Assembly (NCBI GenBank): GCA_022565015.1
Contig: JADFKI010000025.1
Span: 1 to 19,081 of the forward strand
Direction: 5' to 3'
Source of the DNA: Chloroflexota bacterium
GTDB lineage: Bacteria > Chloroflexota > Dehalococcoidia > Lucifugimonadales > JADFKI01
DNA length: 19,081 bases
Below the pieces are notes generated by a model. That model did no database searches and was not told the DNA's origin. It worked only from the letters and a program-made list of their open reading frames with translations. Positions 12,499 through 19,081 of this stretch are shown here, in pieces; the stretch's first letter is position 1, and each line of letters starts with the position of its first letter. A program made the position numbers and the translations under genes.

Positions 12499-13608
12499 GT
12501 GAACAATCAGGCGATTCCGGGCCCAACCAGAGTCGGACTGCGCAATCTGTCTCTGTTGGACAGATTCCTGACGGGTTGGATATTCCTGGCGATGGCCGTG
12601 GGCGTGGGAATCGGTTTTCTATGGCCGGGCGTCGCAGGTCTTAGCGAGTCTTTCACCGTTGGTACGACCTCCGTGCCGATAGCGGTCGGGCTAATCCTGA
12701 TGATGTATCCACCCCTCGCAAAGGTGCGCTACGAGGAGCTTGGCGAGGTCTTCCGCAACTGGCGCATCCTTGCCCTGTCGCTGGTGCAGAACTGGGTAAT
12801 CGGGCCCGTGCTGATGTTTCTGCTGGCCGTCTTATTCCTTCGCGACTATCCTGAGTTTATGGTCGGCGTGATCATGATTGGCCTGGCGCGGTGCATCGCC
12901 ATGGTAATTGTGTGGAACGAGCTGGCCGGAGGAGACAGCCAGTACGCCGCCGGTCTTGTTGCCCTGAACTCCATTTTCCAGATCATCTTTTATTCCTTTT
13001 ACGCCTTCGTGTTCATCACAGTGCTTCCCACGCTGTTCGGGCTCGAAGGGCTGGCCGTGGATATTACCATCGGCCAGATCGCGCAGAGCGTCGTCATCTA
13101 TTTGGGCATCCCCTTCGCGGCCGGCCTCCTGACCAGAATCGTGCTGATCCGCGCCAGAGGCAGAGTATGGTTCGAGGAGTCCTTCATTCCCAGGATAAGC
13201 CCGATCACGTTGTTGGCGTTGCTGTTCACCATCTTGGTCATGTTCTCACTGAAGGGTGAGGTGATCGTAGCGGTTCCCCTGGACGTGGTGAGAATTGCCG
13301 TACCCCTGTTCATATACTTCGTGCTGATGTTCCTGCTGTCTTTTTATATGGGCAGGAGGCTCGGTGCGGACTATTCCAAAAGCACGACGATCGCGTTTAC
13401 GGCATCGGGGAACAACTTTGAGCTGGCCATAGCCGTCGCGGTGGGAGTGTTCGGCATTGGATCGGGGCAGGCGCTGGCAGCGGTGGTCGGGCCACTGGTG
13501 GAAGTTCCTGTGCTCATAGGCCTTGTAAACGTGTCTCTGTGGTTTCAGCGAAGGTATTTTACGCTGAGCCGGTTCGGCGATTCGGCGCCAAGCGGGAGGC
13601 TGCCGTGA
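12499..13608 (+). CDS. acr3: ACR3-type arsenite efflux permease
   Basis: This 369-aa integral membrane protein of the ACR3 (bile/arsenite/riboflavin transporter) family exports As(III), and possibly Sb(III), using the proton-motive force. About ten hydrophobic segments are visible, starting with LTGWIFLAMAVGVGIGFLWP (24-43). The conserved transport cysteine is C132 in GLARCIAMVIVWNELAGGD, and the conserved glutamate is E335 in VGPLVEVPVLIGL; TASGNNFELAIAVAVGVFG (301-319) is another family signature. The start is GTG at 12499 with only a weak upstream purine stretch (GAGAGCGAA). No arsR or arsC is adjacent, so it stands apart from a standard ars operon; the 78-nt gap to the dehydratase gene would allow read-through. 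Confidence 0.93.
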   Translation: MNNQAIPGPTRVGLRNLSLLDRFLTGWIFLAMAVGVGIGFLWPGVAGLSESFTVGTTSVPIAVGLILMMYPPLAKVRYEELGEVFRNWRILALSLVQNWVIGPVLMFLLAVLFLRDYPEFMVGVIMIGLARCIAMVIVWNELAGGDSQYAAGLVALNSIFQIIFYSFYAFVFITVLPTLFGLEGLAVDITIGQIAQSVVIYLGIPFAAGLLTRIVLIRARGRVWFEESFIPRISPITLLALLFTILVMFSLKGEVIVAVPLDVVRIAVPLFIYFVLMFLLSFYMGRRLGADYSKSTTIAFTASGNNFELAIAVAVGVFGIGSGQALAAVVGPLVEVPVLIGLVNVSLWFQRRYFTLSRFGDSAPSGRLP

Positions 13609-13635
13609 TATTGCGAATGCCTCCGGCAATAGAAA

Positions 13636-13662
13636 CGCCCTGACATTCGCCGGGGCGCTTTC
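13636..13662. terminator. Weak hairpin between convergent acr3 and korB
   Basis: CGCCC (13636-13640) and GGGCG (13653-13657) form a short GC stem with a 12-nt loop, with AAA before it and CTTTC after it. It lies in the 78-nt gap between convergent genes and could work as a weak bidirectional terminator. Confidence 0.35.
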
Positions 13663-13686
13663 GTCTAACGCATTCATGCCTGAGAA

Positions 13687-14553
13687 TCAGATGGAATACG
13701 AATCGATCATCTTATCCAGCCGGCGGTCGTACGACTTCGTATTGATCTCATCGATTCTGGCCTGAAACGACGAGCGTTCCTTGTCTCTGTATACCACGCC
13801 AACGGGCACGCCGCCCTCGTCGACAAGGTCGAAAGCCGCATCCAGGTCCGACGGGTCGTGGTCCTCGGGAACGTCCCATGCGAGGCCGGGAATTCCCTCC
13901 TTGGGGTTGCCCTTCAGCTCGGCGAATGTATTGTTGTAGGTAGTGCATGGCGACTGGACGTGCACGATCGAGAATCCGTCGTGGTCCATGGCCTCGTTTA
14001 TCGTGGCGGTGAGGTCCTTCACTCGCGTCGAAACGGACGATGCGACATACGACACGCCCAGCGTCAGGTAGAGCTTCAGCGGATTTAGTGGGTCTTCCGG
14101 CTTGCCGAAGGGCGTCGAGCTCGTCACCGTGGCCATCTTCGTCGTGGGGGAGCTCTGGCCCTTGGTCAGCCCGTAAACGGCGTTGTCCATGATCACCGCG
14201 GTGACGTTCAGGTTGCGGGCCGCTTGAGGCGCTATGTGCTCCTGGCCGATGCTAAGGAAGTCTCCGTCTCCGGCAACGATCACGACGTTCAGGTCGGGCC
14301 TGCCCATCTTCACTCCCATGGCGATGGGCAACGTTCGTCCGTGAATGCCGTGAAAGCCGTAGGGCTGGGGGCCTTCCAGCAGGTGCACCATGTTCCCGGA
14401 GCACCCGATACCCGCGATGACGACGTTGTTTTCCATGGGCTGCTCGGTGTCGATCATGCGCTGCTTAAACGCGCCCTCCAGTGCCCTGCGAACGCCGAAG
14501 TCTCCGCAGCCCGGGCACCATTTGAAGTCGTATTCCGGATTCTTATCGCTCAT
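13687..14553 (-). CDS. korB: 2-oxoacid:ferredoxin oxidoreductase, beta subunit
   Basis: This 288-aa subunit holds thiamine diphosphate and one [4Fe-4S] cluster and, with the alpha subunit, oxidatively decarboxylates a 2-oxoacid (most likely 2-oxoglutarate) to acyl-CoA, reducing ferredoxin. Four cluster cysteines are visible: C13 and C16 in WCPGCGDFG, C51 in GIGCSGNM and C203 in SPCTTYN. The ThDP/Mg motif is AGDGDFLSIG (94-103), with the MDN of IMDNAVYGLTKGQSSPT. Length is normal for the KorB type. Its ATG overlaps the korA stop by 4 nt (ATGA), so the two are translationally coupled. No separate delta (ferredoxin) subunit is nearby, as expected for the two-subunit class. Confidence 0.93.
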   Translation of the reverse strand: MSDKNPEYDFKWCPGCGDFGVRRALEGAFKQRMIDTEQPMENNVVIAGIGCSGNMVHLLEGPQPYGFHGIHGRTLPIAMGVKMGRPDLNVVIVAGDGDFLSIGQEHIAPQAARNLNVTAVIMDNAVYGLTKGQSSPTTKMATVTSSTPFGKPEDPLNPLKLYLTLGVSYVASSVSTRVKDLTATINEAMDHDGFSIVHVQSPCTTYNNTFAELKGNPKEGIPGLAWDVPEDHDPSDLDAAFDLVDEGGVPVGVVYRDKERSSFQARIDEINTKSYDRRLDKMIDSYSI

Positions 14554-16262
14554 ACGGTAACGCTCTCTTTCTTCTCTTGAGCAACGCTGTCGGATATGTT
14601 TCTGACCAGGTCACGCACCTTGAACGGCAGGCCCGTGTACTGCGTTATCGATACCGCCTTTACGCCCTGCGACCTGAGGACGCTGGAGAACTGGCCCATA
14701 TAGTTGAGCTCTGGAACGATGACGAGGTCCTTCTGCTTCAGCTCCTCCAGCAGCTTTCTGGGCAGGGGATTCAGGTACATGGTGTAATACCAGGCGAGGT
14801 CGGCGCCCTCTGCAACCAGCTGTTCGTAGGCCTCCAACGCCGGTCCCTTGGAGCCTCCCCACGGCATGACTGCGACGCTGCTGCTTTCGTTTCGCGACTC
14901 GTAGGCCTCGTTCTCCAACAGCTTCAGCTTGCTGAAGCGGCGCTCCGTCATCTGGATGTGACGTTCGGCCAGGTGGGTCGTATCCCCCATGCCGTCGTGT
15001 TCGGAGCCGTTCGCGACGTATGATCCCTGGCTGCCGGGAATCGGCATCGCCGAAAGCTCCCGTCCCTCGTAGCGCTGATAGCCGTTGCTGCCCTGGAAGA
15101 CCTCACGGCCCTCCACCTTGAGGCTGGATAAATCAGGCCTGGGGATGTTCTGCTGCTTTTCCGATAGCGCGTGCTCGCTGAGCAGTATGACGGGCCCCTG
15201 GTAGCGTTCCGCCCAGTTCATGGCCATGCTCGCCGCGTAGAAGCACTCTTCAACCGTGCCCGGTGCAATCACGGGCAGCATGATGTCTCCATGGCCGGGG
15301 TAGAGGGCCGTCATCAGGTCCGATTGCTCGGTCTTCGTAGGCAGGCCCGTGGATGGGCCTCCGCGTTGAATGTCCGCCACGACGACCGGAATCTCGGCCA
15401 TCCACGCCAGTCCCAGGCCCTCGCCCATCAACGAGAATCCGGGCCCCGCCGTTGCGGTCATCGCCTTCCGACCTGCGAATCCCGCTCCAACGATGGCACT
15501 GATAGACTCAATTTCGGAGCTGGCCTGGTGAACGAATTTACCCTCGCCCGTTAGATTGCTTTCCATCCATATGAGGATGGATGACGCCGGCGAGATGGGA
15601 TAGCCAACATAGACCTGGAGGCCGGCGGCGCAGAGGCCCAGCGAAAGCGCAACGTTTCCGTTGATGAGTATCTGGTCTCCCTCCGGTCTTACAGGCGGCG
15701 CGAGCTCTCCAAGTGTAAAGCCGCTGTTCTCGGCCTGAGCATGCCCAAGGTTTAGGGCCTTGCTATTGCCGGCTATTATAGCTTCGTCCCCGGCGCGACC
15801 CCTCGTGAAGCGCTTGATATTGAACTCTTCCAATATCTGCATGGACATGCCCACCAGGAATGACAGCGCACCCATGACGACCATGTTTTCGGCCCTGGCG
15901 TTGCCGGCCTCTTTTGCGAGATCGGAAAAGGGCATGCCGAAGCTGTTGGCGCTTTCCAACTCGAACTCGCCGCGATTGTAGATGACGATTCCGCCGTCTC
16001 GGACCTCGTCTTTGTGTGTGTTATATGCCTCTTCGTTAAAGGCGACCAGAACGTCCAACTCGTCGCCTGAGCTGAGGATCAGAGTGGTCGAGATGCGGGT
16101 CTGGGTCCAGGTGGGACCGCCGAGGATCTGTGAAGGAAAAGTCGCGAAGGTCTGCACGTGATAGCCGACCTGCGAGGCTGCCTGAGCTAGCCCCTCCGCG
16201 GAAGTCACCATGCCCTGTCCGCCCTCTCCGGCGAATCGGACTATGAAGTCGGTCTTCTTCAA
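14550..16262 (-). CDS. korA: 2-oxoacid:ferredoxin oxidoreductase, fused gamma-alpha subunit
   Basis: This 570-aa subunit is a fusion: an N-terminal gamma domain (about 1-190) with RFAGEGGQGMVTSAEGLA and SQILGGPTWTQTRIS, then the alpha (Pyr) domain with YPISPASSILIWME, ASSEIESISAIVGAGFAGRK and TATAGPGFSLMGEGLGLAW, ending in a domain II with VIVPELNYMGQFSSVLR. This arrangement is that of KorA/OorA enzymes in the reductive or oxidative TCA cycle. The start is TTG at 16262, strongly supported by GGGAGG seven nt upstream. It has its own promoter (16517-16546) and a long leader, and is followed by korB with a 4-nt overlap. 2-Oxoglutarate is the most likely substrate, but other 2-oxoacids cannot be excluded from the sequence. 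Confidence 0.92.
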   Translation of the reverse strand: MKKTDFIVRFAGEGGQGMVTSAEGLAQAASQVGYHVQTFATFPSQILGGPTWTQTRISTTLILSSGDELDVLVAFNEEAYNTHKDEVRDGGIVIYNRGEFELESANSFGMPFSDLAKEAGNARAENMVVMGALSFLVGMSMQILEEFNIKRFTRGRAGDEAIIAGNSKALNLGHAQAENSGFTLGELAPPVRPEGDQILINGNVALSLGLCAAGLQVYVGYPISPASSILIWMESNLTGEGKFVHQASSEIESISAIVGAGFAGRKAMTATAGPGFSLMGEGLGLAWMAEIPVVVADIQRGGPSTGLPTKTEQSDLMTALYPGHGDIMLPVIAPGTVEECFYAASMAMNWAERYQGPVILLSEHALSEKQQNIPRPDLSSLKVEGREVFQGSNGYQRYEGRELSAMPIPGSQGSYVANGSEHDGMGDTTHLAERHIQMTERRFSKLKLLENEAYESRNESSSVAVMPWGGSKGPALEAYEQLVAEGADLAWYYTMYLNPLPRKLLEELKQKDLVIVPELNYMGQFSSVLRSQGVKAVSITQYTGLPFKVRDLVRNISDSVAQEKKESVTV

Positions 16263-16394
16263 ATTGTTGCCTCCCGGCGTTGTCGAAGCGGAATACTTGG
16301 ATGACGCGGCCCTTCCACGGCATGTTTACGTGTCGGAAAGGCATTTTTCGCGATGCACCACGCTCGTCGGAGGGATCCGGCGTCGTTCGGTGTC

Positions 16395-16427
16395 ATATTC
16401 GGACGCGGCCTCGCCGCATTCCGATAT
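16395..16427 (-). other. Strong hairpin in the kor leader
   Basis: ATATTCGGA-C-GCGGC (16395-16409) pairs with GCCGC-AT-TCCGATAT (16413-16427) around a CTC loop, with a mismatch after the inner 5-bp GC stem and one bulged T. It falls about 85-115 nt into the predicted leader transcript. It has no U-run after it, so it is not a simple terminator; it could be a structured regulatory element or a repeat. Confidence 0.5.
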
Positions 16428-16516
16428 TGTTGTTGAGTTCGCACAGGTGGATTACAGTCTTCTGCGCTGTGGGATGATCTGTAAATGTCCCTTTTATAGC
16501 TTATGATGCGCTTAAT

Positions 16517-16546
16517 AATATATCAGGTTGTTCTTTTGAGTGTCAA
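16517..16546 (-). promoter_or_regulatory. Strong sigma70 promoter of korAB
   Basis: On the minus strand a perfect -35 TTGACA (16541-16546) is followed after 18 nt by TATATT (16517-16522), which is also preceded by TGA (an extended -10, TGn). Transcription should start near 16510. This is the closest match to consensus in the window. Confidence 0.7.
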
Positions 16547-16684
16547 TTTTGTGAAGGGTTGCACATACTTCACCTTGTCCAAACGACCAGATGAAACTCC
16601 TACTTACATACCTATATAAGCCCGTTTCCCCATTTTTATACCGCCGAAGGAGTGAGTTTCGATGCGTCTCCCGGCTTCGGAAAC

Positions 16685-17368
16685 CTAGTCCTCTACGATA
16701 AAATTGAAGGCGAACGGACTGACCACCAGGAAGACGGCATCGAAGACCGCCAATAACGACACCCACCGTGTCAGGTCGCCTCCGGTGTCGCCACGGATTA
16801 CGGCCCCCGACGCCTCGACAGCCGCGATTATCACGGGCGCCACTACCGGGAAGAAGAGGACCGGCAGCATGACCTCCCGAGAGCGCGTGTTGACGGCCAT
16901 CGCCGAAAACACGGTGCCGATCGCCGATATTCCCAGCGTCGCCAGAAATGCGATAGGTATCAGGCCCGGCTCCAATAGCGAAAAGTTGTAGAGCACGGCG
17001 AAGACCGGAAATATAATGATCTCCACGATCAGCATGAAGAGGAAATTGCCCAGCATCTTTCCAAAGTAGATCGTGTCTCTGCCTACGGGCGTCAGGAGCA
17101 GCCCGTGGATGTTGCCCCTGTCCTTCTCTAGCGCGAACGACCGATTTAGACCGAGGACGCCGCCGAATGTGAAGGCCACCCACAGTATGCCCGGCGCGAC
17201 GTAGGTCACCGTCTGAGGCGTCGGGCTGATGGCGAAGTTGAAGATTACGATGACGAGCAGCGCGAAAACCAGCATCGACACGATGATGTCCTTGGTCCTC
17301 AGCTCGAGGAGAATGTCCTTCCACAGCAGGGCCAGGACAGGGCCCCAGAATCGGCTAAACCAGCTCAT
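16685..17368 (-). CDS. ccmB: Heme exporter / cytochrome c maturation permease CcmB
   Basis: This 227-aa ABC-transporter membrane subunit belongs to system I cytochrome c maturation. About six hydrophobic segments are visible (roughly 28-48, 55-73, 102-126, 133-157, 165-188 and 203-223). CcmB hallmarks are LLWKDILLELRTKD (15-28), FGGVLGLNRSFALEKDRGNIHGLLLTP (from 68) and SREVMLPVLFFPVVAPVIIAAVEA. Its ATG overlaps the ccmA stop by 4 nt, so CcmA and CcmB are made together; with CcmC they help release holo-CcmE for heme delivery to apocytochromes c. ccmC and the other ccm genes are not in the window. Confidence 0.9.
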   Translation of the reverse strand: MSWFSRFWGPVLALLWKDILLELRTKDIIVSMLVFALLVIVIFNFAISPTPQTVTYVAPGILWVAFTFGGVLGLNRSFALEKDRGNIHGLLLTPVGRDTIYFGKMLGNFLFMLIVEIIIFPVFAVLYNFSLLEPGLIPIAFLATLGISAIGTVFSAMAVNTRSREVMLPVLFFPVVAPVIIAAVEASGAVIRGDTGGDLTRWVSLLAVFDAVFLVVSPFAFNFIVED

Positions 17369-18111
17369 TCCGAAACGCCGGTGTATCGAAAATAGGCCTC
17401 TCGCATCTCTGCGGGCTCGGTCGATTCAACCGACTCCTCGTGGGCGATTCGACCTCTGGAGAGTATTGCCATGCGGTCCGCCAGGGCCAGCCCCCGCTCC
17501 AGGTTGTGGGTCGTAATCAGGACGGCCCTCGTGGGCGTTTCCCGGTCCGTAATGACCTTGTCCAACAACGCCAGGGCCTCCTGGTCGAGTCCGCTTTCCG
17601 GCTCGTCCATGATGAGGACGAGGGGGTCGTGCAGTAACGCCCTGGCGATGCTAAACCGCTTCTGCATGCCGTGGGAAAGGGTGCCGACCTTCTGGTCAAG
17701 GCGAGAGGTCATGCCCAACTTTTCGGTCACCGTGCGCACGCGTTCGTCGATCGAGTCCAGGCGAAACATGCGGGCGTAAAAGCTGAGGTTCTCGTAGCCG
17801 GTGAGGTCGGGATACAGCAGGCTGTCGTGCGTGACCACGCCGATGACCCTGCGTATTCGCTCGCCGCTTCGCGATGTAGACAGATTGGCGATGCGAATGG
17901 TGCCCTCGTCTGGTCTGGTCAGAGTGGCCAGGGCCTTTATGAGGGTGGTCTTGCCCGAGCCGTTGGGGCCAAGAATCGCGATGACTTCACCCCAACGCAC
18001 ATTCAAGTCCAGGCCGCGCAGCACCTGCGTGCGTCCGTAGGACTTGGTGAGTCCCTTCACCTCGATTGCGAGCTCCCGACCCGAGTCGTCGGAAGCGGAT
18101 TGGCTGGCCAC
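17365..18111 (-). CDS. ccmA: Cytochrome c maturation ABC ATPase CcmA
   Basis: This 248-aa ATP-binding subunit partners CcmB. Walker A is GPNGSGKTT (48-56), the signature LSHGM (145-149) in LSHGMQKRFSIARALLHDP, Walker B VLIMDEP (165-171) and the H-loop H202 in ITTHNLE. The Q-loop position carries histidine (GVVTHDSLLYPDLTGYENL), a common variant in CcmA-like ATPases. The start is GTG at 18111 with GGGAG (18117-18121) five nt upstream. The frame stays open to a TTG at 18180, but a -10-like TATACT (18146-18151) and the good ribosome-binding site favour the shorter form. It is divergent from queF. Confidence 0.9.
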   Translation of the reverse strand: MASQSASDDSGRELAIEVKGLTKSYGRTQVLRGLDLNVRWGEVIAILGPNGSGKTTLIKALATLTRPDEGTIRIANLSTSRSGERIRRVIGVVTHDSLLYPDLTGYENLSFYARMFRLDSIDERVRTVTEKLGMTSRLDQKVGTLSHGMQKRFSIARALLHDPLVLIMDEPESGLDQEALALLDKVITDRETPTRAVLITTHNLERGLALADRMAILSRGRIAHEESVESTEPAEMREAYFRYTGVSE

Positions 18112-18145
18112 CGGCGCTCCCTTTTCTTCGTTGGCATGTGAATGT

Positions 18146-18153
18146 AGTATAAG
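18146..18153. promoter_or_regulatory. Overlapping divergent -10 elements between ccmA and queF
   Basis: AGTATAAG can be read as TATACT on the minus strand (18146-18151, toward ccmA) and TATAAG on the plus strand (18148-18153, toward queF). Neither has a good -35. It is the only -10-like sequence in the 95-nt gap, so the two transcripts may compete for it. Confidence 0.3.
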
Positions 18154-18206
18154 GGAAGGGACATAGGCAGCGTAGGACAAGGCCGGACTGAATTGAGGTG
18201 AGGCGG

Positions 18207-18629
18207 ATGGCTTCCATTCAGGAGCTACAGGAACAGTACGAAAATCTCAACGAGCGTTTCGATATGGAGTCGGAGGCCAAGATCAATCCCGAGTGCCTGC
18301 TCGCCTTCGACTACGAATACCCCGGTCAAGACGCAGAGGTCGTTATCGACTCCGACGAGTTTGCGGCGGTGTGCCCGTGGACAGGACTCCCCGATTACGG
18401 CACGATCGAAATCACCTACGTGCCCGACCGTCTCTGCATCGAGCTGAAATCCCTTAAGTACTACCTCTTCTCATACACGAACGTCGGAATCGTGCAGGAG
18501 CACGCCGCAAACCGAATTTTGCAAGACCTGGTGAAGGCGTGCGATCCCCTGAGCATGGAGATAACGCTCGACTACAACGTGCGCGGAGGGCTGCACACCA
18601 AGGTCAAAGTCCGACACGATAAGAGTTAG
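18207..18629 (+). CDS. queF: NADPH-dependent preQ0 reductase QueF
   Basis: This 140-aa protein reduces 7-cyano-7-deazaguanine (preQ0) to preQ1 for queuosine tRNA modification. Length and layout match the short unimodular (YkvM-type) QueF. The nucleophilic cysteine is C56 in VCPWTGLPDYGTIEI, and the catalytic aspartate is D63 seven residues later. ELKSLKYYLFSY (79-90) is the QueF family motif, usually ESKSLK, so a leucine replaces the central serine. E98-H99 fit the substrate-binding Glu region. The ATG at 18207 has GAGG 8 nt upstream and is preferred over the in-frame GTG at 18198. queC follows 131 nt downstream, so both late preQ1 steps are encoded together. Confidence 0.92.
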   Translation: MASIQELQEQYENLNERFDMESEAKINPECLLAFDYEYPGQDAEVVIDSDEFAAVCPWTGLPDYGTIEITYVPDRLCIELKSLKYYLFSYTNVGIVQEHAANRILQDLVKACDPLSMEITLDYNVRGGLHTKVKVRHDKS

Positions 18630-18639
18630 CATCGCCAGA

Positions 18640-18733
18640 AACGCCTCGACCTCTCCCCTGTATCCCCTCTCCGTGAACAGAGAGGGGACGGCGTAATACG
18701 AGTGACCGTGATGAAGGCGTTGGGTAGAGGTCG
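18640..18733. repeat. Crossing and nested inverted repeats before queC
   Basis: Three perfect complementary pairs lie in the queF-queC gap: AACGCCT (18640-18646) with AGGCGTT (18715-18721), CGACCTCT (18647-18654) with AGAGGTCG (18726-18733), and a central hairpin TCCCCTCTC/GAGAGGGGA (18663-18671/18680-18688, 8-nt loop). The first two pairs cross, which is pseudoknot topology. The Shine-Dalgarno AGGGG (18745-18749) follows 11 nt later. It may be a leader structure or a dispersed repeat. Confidence 0.45.
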
Positions 18734-18760
18734 GGAGATCATCCAGGGGCGCAGAAATAT

Positions 18761-19081
18761 ATGACAAGCTACGGCGTCACGCTGCTGTCCGGCGGGCTCG
18801 ATTCCACGACGGTGACCGCGTATGCCAGGGACCGCGTCGATAGGCTGTCCGCGCTCACCTTTTATTACGGGCAGACCCACAGCAAAGAGGTGGACTGCGC
18901 CAAGACCATCGCCGGCCTTCTTGGAATCGAGCACAAGCTTCTGGACATCTCCTTTCTGGGAGAGGTCGCCTGGTACTCCGCGCTTACGAACCCGGCCCAG
19001 TTTCCCATCCCTCGGAACAGGGATGCGGAGGAGATTGGCTTCGGTATTCCGATCACCTATGTGCCGCTGCGAAACACGATA
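18761..19081 (+). CDS. queC: 7-cyano-7-deazaguanine synthase QueC (5' part, cut by window edge)
   Basis: The first 107 codons are present. QueC makes preQ0 from 7-carboxy-7-deazaguanine, ATP and ammonia. The translation starts MTSYGVTLLSGGLDSTT, containing the N-type ATP pyrophosphatase P-loop SGGLDS (10-15). It continues with FYYGQTHSKEVDCAK, the family's YGQxHxxE segment, and IPITYVPLRNTI, which is the conserved start of the (V/Y)PxRN motif. The ATG at 18761 has AGGGG 11 nt upstream, somewhat far; no better in-frame start is nearby. The zinc-binding C-terminal part lies beyond the window. It supplies the substrate of QueF. Confidence 0.93.
   Translation, partial: MTSYGVTLLSGGLDSTTVTAYARDRVDRLSALTFYYGQTHSKEVDCAKTIAGLLGIEHKLLDISFLGEVAWYSALTNPAQFPIPRNRDAEEIGFGIPITYVPLRNTI

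Larger units (their letters stand above)
16263..16684. other. Intergenic region upstream of korA: promoter plus long leader
   Basis: No credible gene lies in this 422-nt gap. On the minus strand it contains the kor promoter (16517-16546) and a leader of about 248 nt (~16510 to 16263) with a strong hairpin at 16395-16427. A second, weaker hairpin on the leader RNA pairs GCAT with ATGC around CGCGAAAA (near 16340-16360). The part between 16547 and 16684 is the 3' flank of ccmB; I see no clear terminator there. Confidence 0.55.

Noticed and set aside
16512..17324. 270-codon open frame on the minus strand overlapping ccmB
   Set aside because: Another frame of ccmB continuing into the kor promoter region; the CcmB frame carries the transmembrane segments and family motifs.
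18112..18206. preQ1 riboswitch before queF
   Set aside because: The 95-nt gap contains no recognisable preQ1-I hairpin with A-rich tail; only promoter-like sequence and the ribosome-binding site.
1..19081. CRISPR array, tRNA, rRNA or complete insertion sequence
   Set aside because: No regularly spaced direct repeats, no recognisable RNA gene sequence and no transposase-like protein were found.

Overview
The window looks like a stretch of bacterial chromosome, GC-rich by eye, with compact operons, frequent TTG/GTG starts that carry strong Shine-Dalgarno sequences, and sigma70-type promoters. Several traits together suggest an environmental Chloroflexota, perhaps Dehalococcoidia/SAR202-like: many CoA-metabolism enzymes, a two-subunit 2-oxoacid:ferredoxin oxidoreductase, a split HadA/HadB-like dehydratase pair, an ACL5-like aminopropyltransferase and short dispersed palindromes containing TTCGACAAGCTC. 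This is inference from gene content; no rRNA or marker phylogeny was available.

Layout. 1-378 is a gene-free cluster of palindromic repeats ending in an extended -10 promoter. 379-1449 (+) is an isocitrate/isopropylmalate-dehydrogenase-family enzyme, converging with a 3-nt gap on a four-gene minus-strand operon (5047 down to 1453): crotonase-family protein, SelA-like PLP enzyme, FlK-like acyl-CoA thioesterase and class III CoA-transferase. A good promoter lies at 5164-5192. Divergent from it is a thiamine-diphosphate enzyme of the acetolactate synthase/2-hydroxyacyl-CoA lyase/oxalyl-CoA decarboxylase group (5423-7066). These six genes look like an uncharacterised CoA-linked catabolic module and are the most interesting part of the window.

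7168-8642 is a polyamine operon (speH, then a speE/ACL5-like aminopropyltransferase). 8802-11066 is a PcrA/UvrD helicase. 11176-12420 holds two small hot-dog dehydratase subunits separated by a ~200-bp MITE-like element with 15-bp terminal inverted repeats and 6-bp flanking direct repeats. 12499-13608 is an ACR3-type arsenite efflux permease.

On the minus strand follow korA-korB (16262 down to 13687), with a strong promoter and a ~250-nt structured leader, and ccmA-ccmB (18111 down to 16685), which overlap by 4 nt. Divergent from ccmA are queF and the 5' part of queC (queuosine/preQ1 pathway). queC runs off the right edge, and the queF-queC gap holds nested and crossing inverted repeats.
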